Source of the DNA: Basidiobolus meristosporus CBS 931.73 | Taxonomy: Eukaryota; Basidiobolomycota; Basidiobolomycetes; Basidiobolales; Basidiobolaceae | Length of the DNA stretch: 64,000 bases | Assembly (NCBI GenBank): GCA_002104905.1 | Contig: MCFE01000100.1 | Coordinates: 1 to 64,000, forward strand | Direction of reading: 5' to 3' | Shown here: in pieces, positions 24,886 through 35,498 of the stretch | How positions within the stretch are numbered: the first letter of the stretch is position 1 | Layout of the letters: every line of letters begins with the position of its first letter | Program-made: the position numbers and the translations under genes | Notes under the pieces: generated by a model | The model's input: only the letters and a program-made list of their open reading frames with translations | Told to the model about the DNA's origin: nothing | Database searches by the model: none

Positions 24886-25395
24886 GTCGTTGAGGAGCTA
24901 GTGTTTATTCGCGAGGAATATTGCTTCTGCCCACTTCGAGTGCGGGTTCTTATACCGACATCAAGTTCAAGCCAACGAACGACAGTGCGACTTACCAGCA
25001 TGTGGTTCTACAAGAAATATATCTGTTGAACATTCGCAACAGCCCTGATCCAGTGAAGAGTCACTTCAACTCGAGATATCGGATGCCTAATAAGGTTATG
25101 GGTGATATACACCACCTGTATCACCATGCTTGACTCATGGTTCACACGTTGACCAACCCAATTTCGATGCGAATCAATCTTTTATCACTGCATCCTTCAC
25201 GTTCCCACTTCTGGGATTGAGATCACTTAGATCTCATGATAGTGACTTACGTGTCCAACACACAGTACCTGGAAATGCGGTTGATTCGCCGCGGATACTG
25301 ACATAGCAGTGAATTGTAACCATGGAGATTGTGAAGTTCAACAAGTATTGGTTCAAGTGTGATTCCACAATCAAGTTCTCATCTTAACAGTGTGA
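24886..25395. other. Spacer between phosphatase copies 3 and 4
   Basis: The part 24886-25125 is a near-copy of 27742-27983, the promoter of copy 4. A minus-strand TATAAG lies near 24950. CACGTT elements occur at 25145-25150 and 25198-25203. No gene is seen. Confidence 0.55.
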
Positions 25396-27741
25396 TTACG
25401 ATTGTTCAAATATAGGCTTTTGATTGATCATTAATAACTCATTGTATAATTCGTGACTATACTTGACTTCAGTCCCAAAATTGGTATGATTAACTTGGAT
25501 ATATCGTTTCAGACAACAAACAATAGGGTCGATTCTCCTAGTCGAGGGCAGCAGGTAAACTAATCTATAGCGCTTATTGTCTTGTCCGAGGCCGAGAGCT
25601 TCGGCAAAGTTGAAGAAGATCTCGGTGTTGTCCATCACGCGACCGAAAAGATGAGCTCCTGGCCCACTCGCAAACACTGGCACATCTTGTAGCGAGTGAA
25701 CTCCCTGTGATTCACTAACGGGCAAGTTGCCAGTACGGTGAAGTGCGCCTTCCGCCTCATCGGGGTTGGCAATGTAGCTATCGTAGGCTGGCTTGTGTGA
25801 GTGAGTGCCCTTGTCAAGGATGGCTGGGTTCTTGACCCTGGTGGTGTTCAGCTGGAACGTCTCGTGATAGTTGGGGAAGTTGACAGTGCCAGCAGCCAGG
25901 GTGACTCGAGGGGTCCAGTTGTCAGGGAAGCCGTCACCATCCTCATCCTTGTACCCGGGCCAACCAGCAGTCTCGTAGATCCCAATGGCCCCACGCTTCT
26001 CGATCTGAGTGCCAGACTCGTCATTGTCAGGGGCGGCATTGAAGAACTCGGTGTCAACTGTGCCATACACATCGAATCCATGTCCGTGATCAGCAGTGAC
26101 CACGACAAGGGTGTCAGGGTCGTTCTTCTTGACCCACTCGAGGGCTGCCTTCACTGCATTGTCGAGTTCCAGGAGATCAGCAAGACCACGATGGAAGTCC
26201 AATGGGTGCATCATCTTGTCGATGCTAGCTGCCTCGATCATGGCGAAGAACCCGCCATTGCCACCTCGCTTCTTCAAGGTGTTCAGTGCGGTGATGGTCA
26301 TATCGACCAAGTTGGGCTGGTCAAGAGCGTCACTTCCATCGCCAAGAGGCGAGCTCTTCTTGCCCTTGAGGTTGTCCTTGTAGACATTACGATCAAGCCA
26401 CACATCCATGTTGCCCTTGTGGAAGATGCCCAACAATGGATCTTTGTTGTTGTGCTTCAGGAGATCGGTCTTGCTGTGGACCACGTTGTAGCCGCCTTCC
26501 TTGCGGAAGATATCATAGTAGTTGGTCTTGTTGAGTGACTTTCCTGGAAGGAAGTACGAGCCACCACCACCAAGCAGGACATCAGGACGCACAGGGACCG
26601 AGAAGTTCTTCACTCCGTGGATGAAGAAGTCGGTGATCTCAGCCTTGGTTCCTCTGCGACGAGTGTGGCTGACCACGGCTGCCGGGGTGGCATCCTGCAC
26701 CTCAGCAGTGGTCACGACACCGATCGCTGCCGGTCCTCCTTGCTTCTTCTCTCTGCGACGCAACAACTCGGCCAAGAGCTCTTGCTTGGGATCATCGAAT
26801 GGATCATCCGAGGTATCGGCATACACCCCGAGGCCATTCACCGACGACTTGTGACCAGTGTTGTAAGCTGAGGCACTGTTGGCAGAGTCGGTGATCAAGG
26901 CATCCAATCCGCATGGAATGACGTGGCCCATCTCCTCCATTCTGTCCATCTGCATCCACTTCTGGTACTTTCCGTTGACATTCTTGCGTGAGATCACTCT
27001 GGCCGCACTGATCATGGGGGTGGTCATACCATCACCAATGAAGAATATCGCATTCTTGGCAATGCGCTTCTTGAACTGGCTCTTGCGGACCTTCCACAGT
27101 GCCTCCGTCTTCTCCCCGTTGTTATACTTGACGGTGACCTTGAAGTCGCCAGAGTGACGGAAAGAAGCTCTGCGCCACACCTTGGACACCACATTCACCG
27201 GGGTAGAGGCCGAGCTGACCCCTCCGTTGTGAGTGTGGTCCGCGTTCTCCACTGCCCCTCCTTGGCCCTTCCAGAAGTGTGCGGCATCCTGGAAGTATGT
27301 GAAGTTCCACGACTCCAGAGGGGCTGGCTCCAGTCGGAGATACTGCTCTAACGGGACTGGCTTGGACTCCTGAATGACCTTGCCATCATCATTCAGATGA
27401 ACCTTGGCAATGCTGATCTCGAAGTTGGGGTTAGGCTTGCCAGCAACTCCTCCGGGGGCTTTGGCCTCCTCGTGGATCTCCACTCTGACATCGAACTTGG
27501 CACCCAAGAGCATTTCAGCACTGTATCAGAGTGAGTGGCGGTTAGTGTATCTACTCCACATACCGGTAGAAACTGGTGTCTTGGCAACCAGTAATGGATT
27601 GAATGGTACATACCTTGTAGGGGGAAGGATACAAGCCTTATCGGGACAACCTGGGAATCGGGTGAACTGATCGGCAACGACACTAGTGCTCAAGGCACTC
27701 AGAGTAGCCAACAAGGCAACCGCTTTCAATCCTGTGAGCAT
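25396..27741 (-). CDS. Secreted alkaline phosphatase, array copy 4, with C-terminal extension
   Basis: Two exons (27614-27741, 25396-27520) give 750 aa. The catalytic body matches copy 3 almost residue for residue, including the signal peptide and all active-site motifs. At the point where copies 1, 2, 3 and 5 stop, two residues after G-Q-D or its equivalent, this copy reads on. The stop is out of frame, as if one base had been lost, and 60 residues of unrelated, Tyr/Leu/Arg-rich sequence follow before the next stop. The extension encodes no motif I know and is translated former 3' flank. Whether the enzyme tolerates it is unknown. Confidence 0.9.
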
Positions 27742-28347
27742 GTCGTTGAGGAGCTAGTTGTTTATTCGCGAGGAATATTGCTACTGCCCACTTCGAGTGC
27801 GGGTTCTTATACCGACATCAAGTTCAAGCCAACGAACGACAGTGCGACTTACCAGCATGTGGTTCTACAAGAAATATATCTGTTGAACATTCGCAACAGC
27901 CCTGATCCAGTGAAGAGTCACTTCAACTCGAGATATCGGATGCCTAATAAGGTTATGGGTGATATACACCACCTGTATCACCAAGTTCCTTTCGTGGTCA
28001 CACTTGATCAACCCAGCGATGCCGAATCACATCACGGCATCCCTTCACGTTCCCGTTTCTGGGATTGTGGCTCCCACTTGATTGATGATAGGTGTTACGT
28101 GGTCCAGCTCACATCCTGAATGAATGTAGCCGACTGACATCAGAATTGTTGACTGTCATGTGTGGGAATTGACATTTTGGTCGCCACTTGGAATTTCTCC
28201 ATGGATGTGACCTGTGGCCAAAAGTATTGGTGCTTTTGATGTGTTTGAAATGTTTATTCGTGGATTAATTAGTGATCACCGACTTTTGGGGTATGATGGT
28301 TGCTATTATGCTTAATGAAAATTGGGTTCGATTCTATCAAATGCTAT
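27742..28347. other. Spacer between phosphatase copies 4 and 5
   Basis: The first 240 bp duplicate the copy 3 promoter, including its TATAAG. Past about 27983 the two diverge, but a short block around CACGTTCCC (28046-28054) and C-T-G-G-G-A-T-T is again shared with 25198-25220. No gene is seen. Confidence 0.5.
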
Positions 28348-30516
28348 CTATTCGTCCTGCCCGAGACCGAGAGCTTCGGCAAAGTTGAAGAAGATCTCGG
28401 TGTTGTCCATCACGCGACCGAAAAGATGAGCTCCTGGTCCACTCGCAAACACTGGCACATCTTGTAGCGAGTGAACTCCCTGTGATTCACTAACGGGCAA
28501 GTTGCCAGTACGGTGAAGTGCGCCTTCCGCCTCATCGGGGTTGGCAATGTAGCTATCGTAGGCTGGCTTGTGTGAGTGAGTGCCCTTGTCAAGGATGGCT
28601 GGGTTCTTGACCCTGGTGGTGTTCAGCTGGAACGTCTCGTGATAGTTGGGGAAGTTGACAGTGCCAGCAGCCAGGGTGACTCGAGGGGTCCAGTTGTCAG
28701 GGAAGCCGTCACCATCCTCATCCTTGTACCCGGGCCAACCAGCAGTCTCGTAGATTCCAATGGCCCCACGCTTCTCGATCTGAGTGCCAGACTCGTCATT
28801 GTCAGGGGCGGCATTGAAGAACTCGGTGTCAACTGTGCCATACACATCGAATCCATGCCCATGATCAGCAGTGACCACGACAAGGGTGTCAGGGTCGTTC
28901 TTCTTGACCCACTCGAGGGCTGCCTTCACTGCATTGTCGAGTTCCAGGAGATCGGCAAGACCACGATGGAAGTCCAATGGGTGCATCATCTTGTCGATGC
29001 TGGCTGCCTCGATCATGGCGAAGAACCCACCATTGCCACCTCGCTTCTTCAAGGTGTTCAGTGCAGTGATGGTCATATCGACCAAGTTGGGCTGGTCAAG
29101 AGCGTCACTTCCATCGCCAAGAGGCGAGCTCTTCTTGCCCTTGAGGTTGTCCTTGTAGACATTACGATCAAGCCACACATCCATGTTGCCCTTGTGGAAG
29201 ATGCCCAACAACGGATCTTTGTTGTTGTGCTTCAGGAGATCGGTCTTGCTGTGGACCACGTTGTAGCCGCCTTCCTTGCGGAAGATGTCATAGTAGTTGG
29301 CCTTGTTGAGTGACTTTCCTGGAAGGAAGTACGAGCCACCACCACCAAGCAGGACATCAGGACGCACAGGGACCGAGAAGTTCTTCACTCCGTGGATGAA
29401 GAAGTCGGTGATCTCAGCCTTGGTTCCTCTGCGACGAGTGTGGCTGACCACGGCTGCCGGGGTGGCATCCTGCACCTCAGCAGTGGTCACGACACCGATC
29501 GCTGCCGGTCCTCCTTGCTTCTTCTCTCTGCGACGCAACAACTCGGCCAAGAGCTCTTGCTTGGGATCATCAAATGGATCATCCGAGGTATCGGCATACA
29601 CCCCGAGGCCATTCACCGACGACTTGTGACCAGTGTTGTAAGCTGAGGCACTGTTGGCAGAGTCGGTGATCAAGGCATCCAATCCACATGGAATGACGTG
29701 GCCCATCTCCTCCATTCTGTCCATCTGCATCCACTTCTGGTACTTTCCGTTGACATTCTTGCGTGAGATCACTCTGGCCGCACTGATCATGGGGGTGGTC
29801 ATACCATCACCAATGAAGAATATCGCATTCTTTGCGATGCGCTTCTTGAACTGGCTCTTGCGGACCTTCCACAGTGCCTCCGTCTTCTCCCCGTTGTTAT
29901 ACTTGACGGTGACCTTGAAGTCGCCAGAGTGACGGAAGGAAGCTCTGCGCCACACCTTGGACACCACATTCACCGGGGTAGAGGCCGAGCTGACCCCTCC
30001 GTTGTGAGTGTGGTCCGCGTTCTCCACTGCCCCTCCTTGGCCCTTCCAGAAGTGTGCGGCATCCTGGAAGTATGTGAAGTTCCACGACTCCAGAGGGGCT
30101 GGCTCCAGTCGGAGATACTGCTCTAACGGGACTGGCTTGGACTCCTGAATGACCTTGCCATCATCATTCAGATGAACCTTGGCAATGCTGATCTCGAAGT
30201 TGGGGTTAGGCTTGCCAGCAACTCCTCCGGGGGCTTTGGCCTCCTCGTGGATCTCCACTCTGACATCGAACTTGGCGCCCAAGAGCATTTCAGCACTGTA
30301 TCAGAGTGAGTGGCGGTTAGTGTATCTACTCCACACACCGGTAGAAACTGGTGTCTTGGGAACCAGTAATGGATTGAATGGTACATACCTTGTGGGTGGA
30401 AGGATACAAGCCTTATCGGGACAACCTGGGAATCGGGTGAACTGATCGGCGACCGCATTCATGCTGAGAGCGCTCAAAGCGGCCACCAAGCTCAATGCCC
30501 TAGATTTGAAGTACAT
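28348..30516 (-). CDS. Secreted alkaline phosphatase, array copy 5
   Basis: Two exons (30389-30516, 28348-30295) give 691 aa. Exon 2 and the intron are nearly identical to copies 3 and 4, including the A-D-H-T-H-N-G-G linker. The signal peptide (M-Y-F-K-S-R-A-L) and upstream DNA are different, so the homology block begins between the signal peptide and the mature N-terminus. All metal-binding and nucleophile motifs are intact and the protein ends in D-E. It is the first gene of the row in transcription order, with a CACGTG element at 30845-30850 upstream. Confidence 0.95.
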
Positions 30517-30844
30517 CTTGAAAAGATTGGGGAATTGAATACTCTGTATGCTGATAAATAATCAGCGATAGCCCCTTTAAATATACCTGCAGATCTGCAT
30601 TGGCCTCTGATTCAGCAAGCCACAAAACCCGTGCACCACTGTCTCATGGTGTCTCTACGGCATGATGTTTTCCTCGTACAGAATGAAACAATAGTGCGCT
30701 AGATTATGATAGGATCGTACACATTGAGTGACCATTATTTTTGTAGAACCATCCAAGAGACAAATCAGCATGTACCAGGCGGCACGTTCATCAAGTTGCA
30801 GTACGAAATCATTTGGTATCCGAACCAATTCCCGTATCCTGGCC

Positions 30845-30850
30845 CACGTG
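30845..30850. promoter_or_regulatory. CACGTG E-box upstream of phosphatase copy 5
   Basis: A palindromic CACGTG lies 329 bp upstream of the ATG of copy 5. This is the core site of Pho4-type bHLH factors that switch on phosphatases during phosphate starvation in yeasts. Whether this organism uses such a factor is inference. Confidence 0.35.
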
Positions 30851-31129
30851 TGGTTTTGCTGGATTTTGGGAGATGTGTACAACGGTTGAGTTATTCTCTG
30901 GCTTGGTCGGGCTGACCCAATGAGATCCGCCTGGTATATCACGGGATGTGTTACGTCGAAATGAATGTACTCTTTAAGTTAAATGGTAAACCTTGGATAG
31001 GATCTTCAGTAAAGTATTTTATAGAGGATGCTTGTGGAGCTTGTGATTTCGGGGAAGGCTGGGTGAAGATGGAATGGAGATTGTGCGCTAAATAAATATC
31101 TGTATAATCTAGGGACGTATGATTCTTCT

Positions 31130-31142
31130 GGGGGGGGGGGGG
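31130..31142 (+). repeat. Poly-G tract (13 G)
   Basis: An uninterrupted run of 13 G in non-coding DNA, prone to length error in sequencing. Confidence 0.8.
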
Positions 31143-31298
31143 ACTGCTTATGTATATTACTGATCAGATTTGCCGTTCTTTAGAATAGAGGCATACGTGG
31201 GTGGAGTGTCGTGGTCCCTTTGCTTTCCATGCTTTTTTGTTTCCTGTGAATTCGCGTATTCCGCGGAGCTGGTTTCTGGAGAGGTTTCGCTCTCACTC

Positions 31299-33640
31299 TC
31301 ACTCTCGCTTTCGCTCTCGACGAATTGCTTCTTGACTGGCCTCGGCTATTTTATCCCAGTCGGCCATGAATACGCCAACTATGGATTGTCCGAGTGTCAA
31401 TATAACGAGCGCCGCGCATAAGGCTAACCAGAGTCCCTTTAGTCCCATATGGAAGGTAAATGCCAGAACTCCACCAAGCGGCACGGCAATGACGTAATAT
31501 CCCATCAGGTTGAAAAATGCTCCGATAGACGGGCGGCCTTGGCCACGAAGAATACCACCGGCGATGCTACCAACAACATCGCACATCTAAATTCAAGGGG
31601 GTGGAGTTAGAGAGGCGTCGTGATCCGGAATCACATGGTTGGCTATCTTACCTGGCAAGCGGCAAGGATTGGTGTGATCACAGCGACCAGCTTGATAACA
31701 TCGCTGTCGTTAATAAATATGTAGGCCCATTGATTTCTGAAGACGATAAGCAAGACGGCGTTGTATAATCCCATCACTAGACTTATATATGTGGCAGCGT
31801 ATGCAGCACGTTTGGCATGCAGCGGTAAATTTCCCCCAAGATAGTGGCCAACGCGAATACTAGCCGCAACTCCCCAACCTAGAAACGAAATGGATGATCG
31901 ACGGTGGGTAAGTGACTCGCATTATATACAGTAGTGCGATTACAAGCAACTTACCGAGGGTAATTTGGTATAAGCATGCATCAGTGGTAACAAGTACTGA
32001 CTGTGCAGCGAGGGCAGTAATTCCGAAGAATGTAGTCGCTAAGGTAACCAACTCCCAAGCACAAAACTCGGCGGAAATAACTATCACACTGGGGACGGCT
32101 AGATAATTGATGGATCCAAATGAGCATGGGATCTAAGGCAATTTAAAGTGCCGCCGAAAACACCACTTTACCTAATCGAATAAACGTATCCCACTCCTCT
32201 AGACATTTATGAGACCATCCGCCCCAAGCCTCTCTGCCATTAATGTACCGGACATACCCGACGGTTAACAAAAATACAAGGGTGTAGGAGATGGAGTAGG
32301 CAATGGGGGCACCAGCAAACCCGATGGCAGTAGGCGGCCAAAGTACTAAAAGATAGGTGAGCACAAATGTGAATGGAGTTACAATGCCAAGAATAATCGT
32401 GCTAGCATTCATAATGCCTAGAGAGAGGAAAACCCATGTAAGTAAATGAACCTCCTAGAGATTCACTGAGCAAGTCGGAATTACCTTGTGCTTGCAAGAA
32501 ACGTTTGATGCTCTCGAATAGCAGGACTGGCAACATACCAGGCCAGAGCCATTTCAGATAAACCGCGGCGAGCTTGGCCAAATAGGGTTCCTGGAGCATG
32601 ACGTTGATGAAGATCCATTCAGAGTTGAACCAAACGAACCCGAGGACTCCCCACAGAGCCACCATAAACAGAATGGCGCGTTGTAAATGTACACCAACAA
32701 CAGTCACGTCGTGAGCACCAGTAAATGCCTGACTGCAAAGTGTGTCCAATGCAGTAGCCAGGCCAATTCCCGGACTTAGTGCAGTTAGCGTGGAGAACAT
32801 ACTGGCCAACGTGGCAGCGCCGAGCTCTAAAGAAATATTTGTTAACAAGTTGAACTTGGCGAATGACTCGGCAAAATATCTGGAAATTTACCCTCAGCGC
32901 CCATTCTTCCAAGGACCATTACCCCGGCCAAATTAATAACGTACTGTAGCAAATATGAGCCTACCAGAGGCATTGACATTTTAACCAATTCCACTGCCTC
33001 TTCTTTGATGGTAAGCAATGGTTGCTCTACCGAGCCATGTGACGATTCGAGGCTGGAATCCGTGGAGTGTATGCTAGCTACCCGCGTTGTACGAGAAGGT
33101 ATTGTGGGTGATTTCAGGTCCAGGGCTTTTGTGGGAACCGGTTTGGCGGGTAGAGTCAATAGTGTGTCATTTTCTTTCTGGCCAGCATTTGGCAAACGTT
33201 CGGGTTCTTCTTCAACTTTGTCTAAGGTAGCACCACCCGTGCTACCGTATCCTTTTACTTTATTAGGTTTTGTGACTGTTTCTTCGGAACTCTCGCCGAG
33301 CTGTTGATTTGTCAAGACTGGTGTCTTTTTCTTCGCTTTATTCGTATCCTCCGAGGCCAGGTGCTTGTCATGTTTGGATCGCTTTGGGATGGAATTGTCA
33401 ACTACGACTGAATCTCGACGAACTATCGGTGGAACCGCTTTTGGGTTGCTTCTTAGAGGTCGGGCAGCGGCTCTAGAAGTGGTGGTTCCCAAAGGAGGAG
33501 CCGGTGGAGGAGCTGGAGAGGATTCTCTTCTCTTCAGTGATGATTAGCTGGCCGTTTTCACCGCGTCTAGATAGTCTCCTGTTGAAATCAGGTCTTATCG
33601 GAGGAGGATTGCTGGGTTTTGAGCTGTCAGGTGTTGTCAT
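31299..33640 (-). CDS. MATE-family multidrug/organic cation antiporter
   Basis: An eight- or nine-exon gene of about 640 aa of the MatE family (fungal Erc1-like). It starts at the ATG at 33640. A 49-bp intron about 80 bp in is needed to keep frame with the next exon. A long hydrophilic, Ser/Thr/Lys-rich N-terminus of about 190 residues precedes the first membrane segment (S-M-P-L-V-G-S-Y-L-L-Q). Twelve hydrophobic segments follow in two homologous halves. Typical signatures are A-L-D-T-L-C-S-Q-A-F-G/T in the first half and G-G-I-L-R-G-Q-G-R-P near the end. MATE proteins export organic cations in exchange for H+ or Na+. The C-terminal tail sits on a GAGAGC repeat and may be frameshifted. Confidence 0.9.
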
Positions 33641-34577
33641 GTTTCACCTATGCAAAGCTAATGTTGAATAACCGATACTACGACTAGAAGGCTAGAGGGA
33701 ACAGAAATAGTAGAGACACTTTTGAACCTGAATCAACAGGATATTACAACAGATATATGAACGAGCAAAACGTGAAGACCAAGACGGGAAATCGATCCGT
33801 CATTCTTTCCACCAATGAGCAACCTCGAGCGGATGAGAAATCATGAACCATTGAAAATTTTCTATTATGTTCGATATCAAACATGAATAAAATGCGCGGA
33901 TTCTAGATGGGCGGAGAAAGCAATTTCTTTCGATAGGAAATATTAATCTCATCCATGGAAATAAACAATTCGTGTTTGTGACCAAAGGTGTAACATTGTC
34001 GGTAATGGTGACGACATCCGATACTGGTTGTCCGACTCAGCTGTGATGGTTCTTGCCCCTAGGCTTTTGCCAGCCTTGCCACCACGCCCCTAGTACCTTA
34101 TATATACACATCTGTATACACACCTATATACACACCTAATATACACACCTATATACACTCAGCACTTCCGGTTTTTGGCACGGAGGGAGATAGAGTGGCC
34201 TGAAACCAGGATTGGGGAAAAGGCAGAGGACCTTACTAAATCCAGCGCCATGCATGGAGGCAACCCAGTTCGTATGCTCTCAATCGACTACCTCTTACTG
34301 ATCAGTTAGATCATGCGCTACATTAACTGCAGCCATCGGCTACGAGATCTTCAGGTCTTGCAATTACAATCCCTCGTTTATTTATCGGCAATATATCGAA
34401 TGCACCAACGTACCATCTCAGCATATATTTGCCTGGCAAGCCATCCTTAGCCCCCTAATCCCGGTGTCTTCCACTATTTAAGATTCCTTCCCCTGTCCTT
34501 CTCGATGAAATATACCCTAACGTGCTTCCTGGACTTGCCCATTCTTACTCCCCCTCTATTGATAAACTGCTGTAACG
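33641..34577. other. Intergenic region with a 12-bp tandem repeat
   Basis: Separates the MATE gene and the unrecognised gene at 34578, which diverge. It contains the TATATACACACC repeat listed next. No other structure is recognised. Confidence 0.45.
34099..34158 (+). repeat. Tandem repeat of TATATACACACC
   Basis: Four to five imperfect copies of a 12-bp unit TATATACACACC/T run across about 60 bp. It is a simple AT/CA-rich minisatellite. Confidence 0.75.
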
Positions 34578-35324
34578 ATGGCCGCGGAAAAACTCCAACT
34601 AAAACTTAATGATCTAGCCCCACCTAGCTATCACAGCCTTTTCCCCGAAGATTATGCAGAAACCCGTTCCTCGGATGATAAATTTCCCGTCGGCAGTGTG
34701 ATTGCTACCATAGATCGGATGGACGCACACTTCCCCAGGTACCAGGATCAGTGCGCAACTTTGAGCAAGAATCAGAAGATAAGGTTGAGCGCAGCGGCCC
34801 TTGCCAAAGACATCAACCGGCTGTCACGTGGACAGTACACCAACCAGCGAGCTGTACCCAGCAGCCAGATACTGATCCAAAGGATCTCCCAGTGTAATCA
34901 ACGAGATTTTGCCAAGCAACGCTTCACAATGACTGAATATCAGCAAAAAAACCTTGACCTCGCCAGGGTAAACAAGCTGATCCACAGGATGGAGGGGTCT
35001 CGCTTAAAGAACCAAGTAAGTTGTACCCGATGCATCATCGGTGACGTTGAAACAGGGCTAATGATTACTTCCGAGCAGGAATGGAAGTGTCGGTCACAGG
35101 TGCGTGAGGAGGAGCTGCAACAATTGTGTGAGCATTTAAACGTAGCCGAGGACGCACCCCTGCGCCTACAACGGCATCCTCTTTCAGCGCATCAGCAACG
35201 CAGCATGTTTATTCGCGAGATGTTGGGGAAAATCGACAAGCTTGAGGGATACCGGATGCAAGATCAGGACGCAGAGTTGCTAACCATCCGCAAGGAAGAG
35301 GATCTGATGGATCTCCGCTGCTGA
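34578..35324 (+). CDS. Unrecognised protein, probably with one intron
   Basis: I do not recognise this gene. Read straight through it is 248 aa. A perfect GTAAGT donor at 35016, a GGCTAATG branch-like sequence and a CAG acceptor ending at 35078 define a 63-bp segment that has typical intron features. Removing it keeps frame and leaves 227 aa. The protein is hydrophilic with no signal peptide or membrane segment. It is rich in Gln, Arg and Leu with helical heptad-like stretches, for example around E-E-E-L-Q-Q-L-C-E-H-L. It may form coiled coils. The codon use and a stop-free frame of this length support coding. Confidence 0.65.
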   Translation: MAAEKLQLKLNDLAPPSYHSLFPEDYAETRSSDDKFPVGSVIATIDRMDAHFPRYQDQCATLSKNQKIRLSAAALAKDINRLSRGQYTNQRAVPSSQILIQRISQCNQRDFAKQRFTMTEYQQKNLDLARVNKLIHRMEGSRLKNQVSCTRCIIGDVETGLMITSEQEWKCRSQVREEELQQLCEHLNVAEDAPLRLQRHPLSAHQQRSMFIREMLGKIDKLEGYRMQDQDAELLTIRKEEDLMDLRC

Positions 35325-35498
35325 TTTTAGCTGAGCTAAAACAAGACATGTATAATTGGCTATTTAAGATACATTCAATTCAATGCACATCTCGTAGTAA
35401 ATCAATGAAAAATGTACATGTTGGTGCTGAACCTATACTTAACCATAAAGCACATGATTCCTCAAAATTGGGTGGCCTTTATTGAACTTTGCTAAGGA

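Larger units (their letters stand above)
30517..31298. other. Intergenic region between phosphatase copy 5 and the MATE gene
   Basis: It holds the promoter of copy 5 (TATATTTAAA on the minus strand near 30573 and a CACGTG at 30845) and the 3' flank of the MATE gene. A run of 13 G lies at 31130-31142. Between 31157 and 31298 an alternative frame of the MATE 3' end stays open (see findings). Confidence 0.5.

Noticed and set aside
28325-28345. GGTTCGATTCT resembling a tRNA B box
   Set aside because: No A box or cloverleaf can be drawn around it; it lies in the 3' flank of phosphatase copy 5.
17323-29313. 245-codon plus-strand ORFs antisense to all five phosphatases
   Set aside because: They mirror the strongly biased codons of the real exons, and they are conserved only because the sense strand is. 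They have no splice sites, signal or homology.
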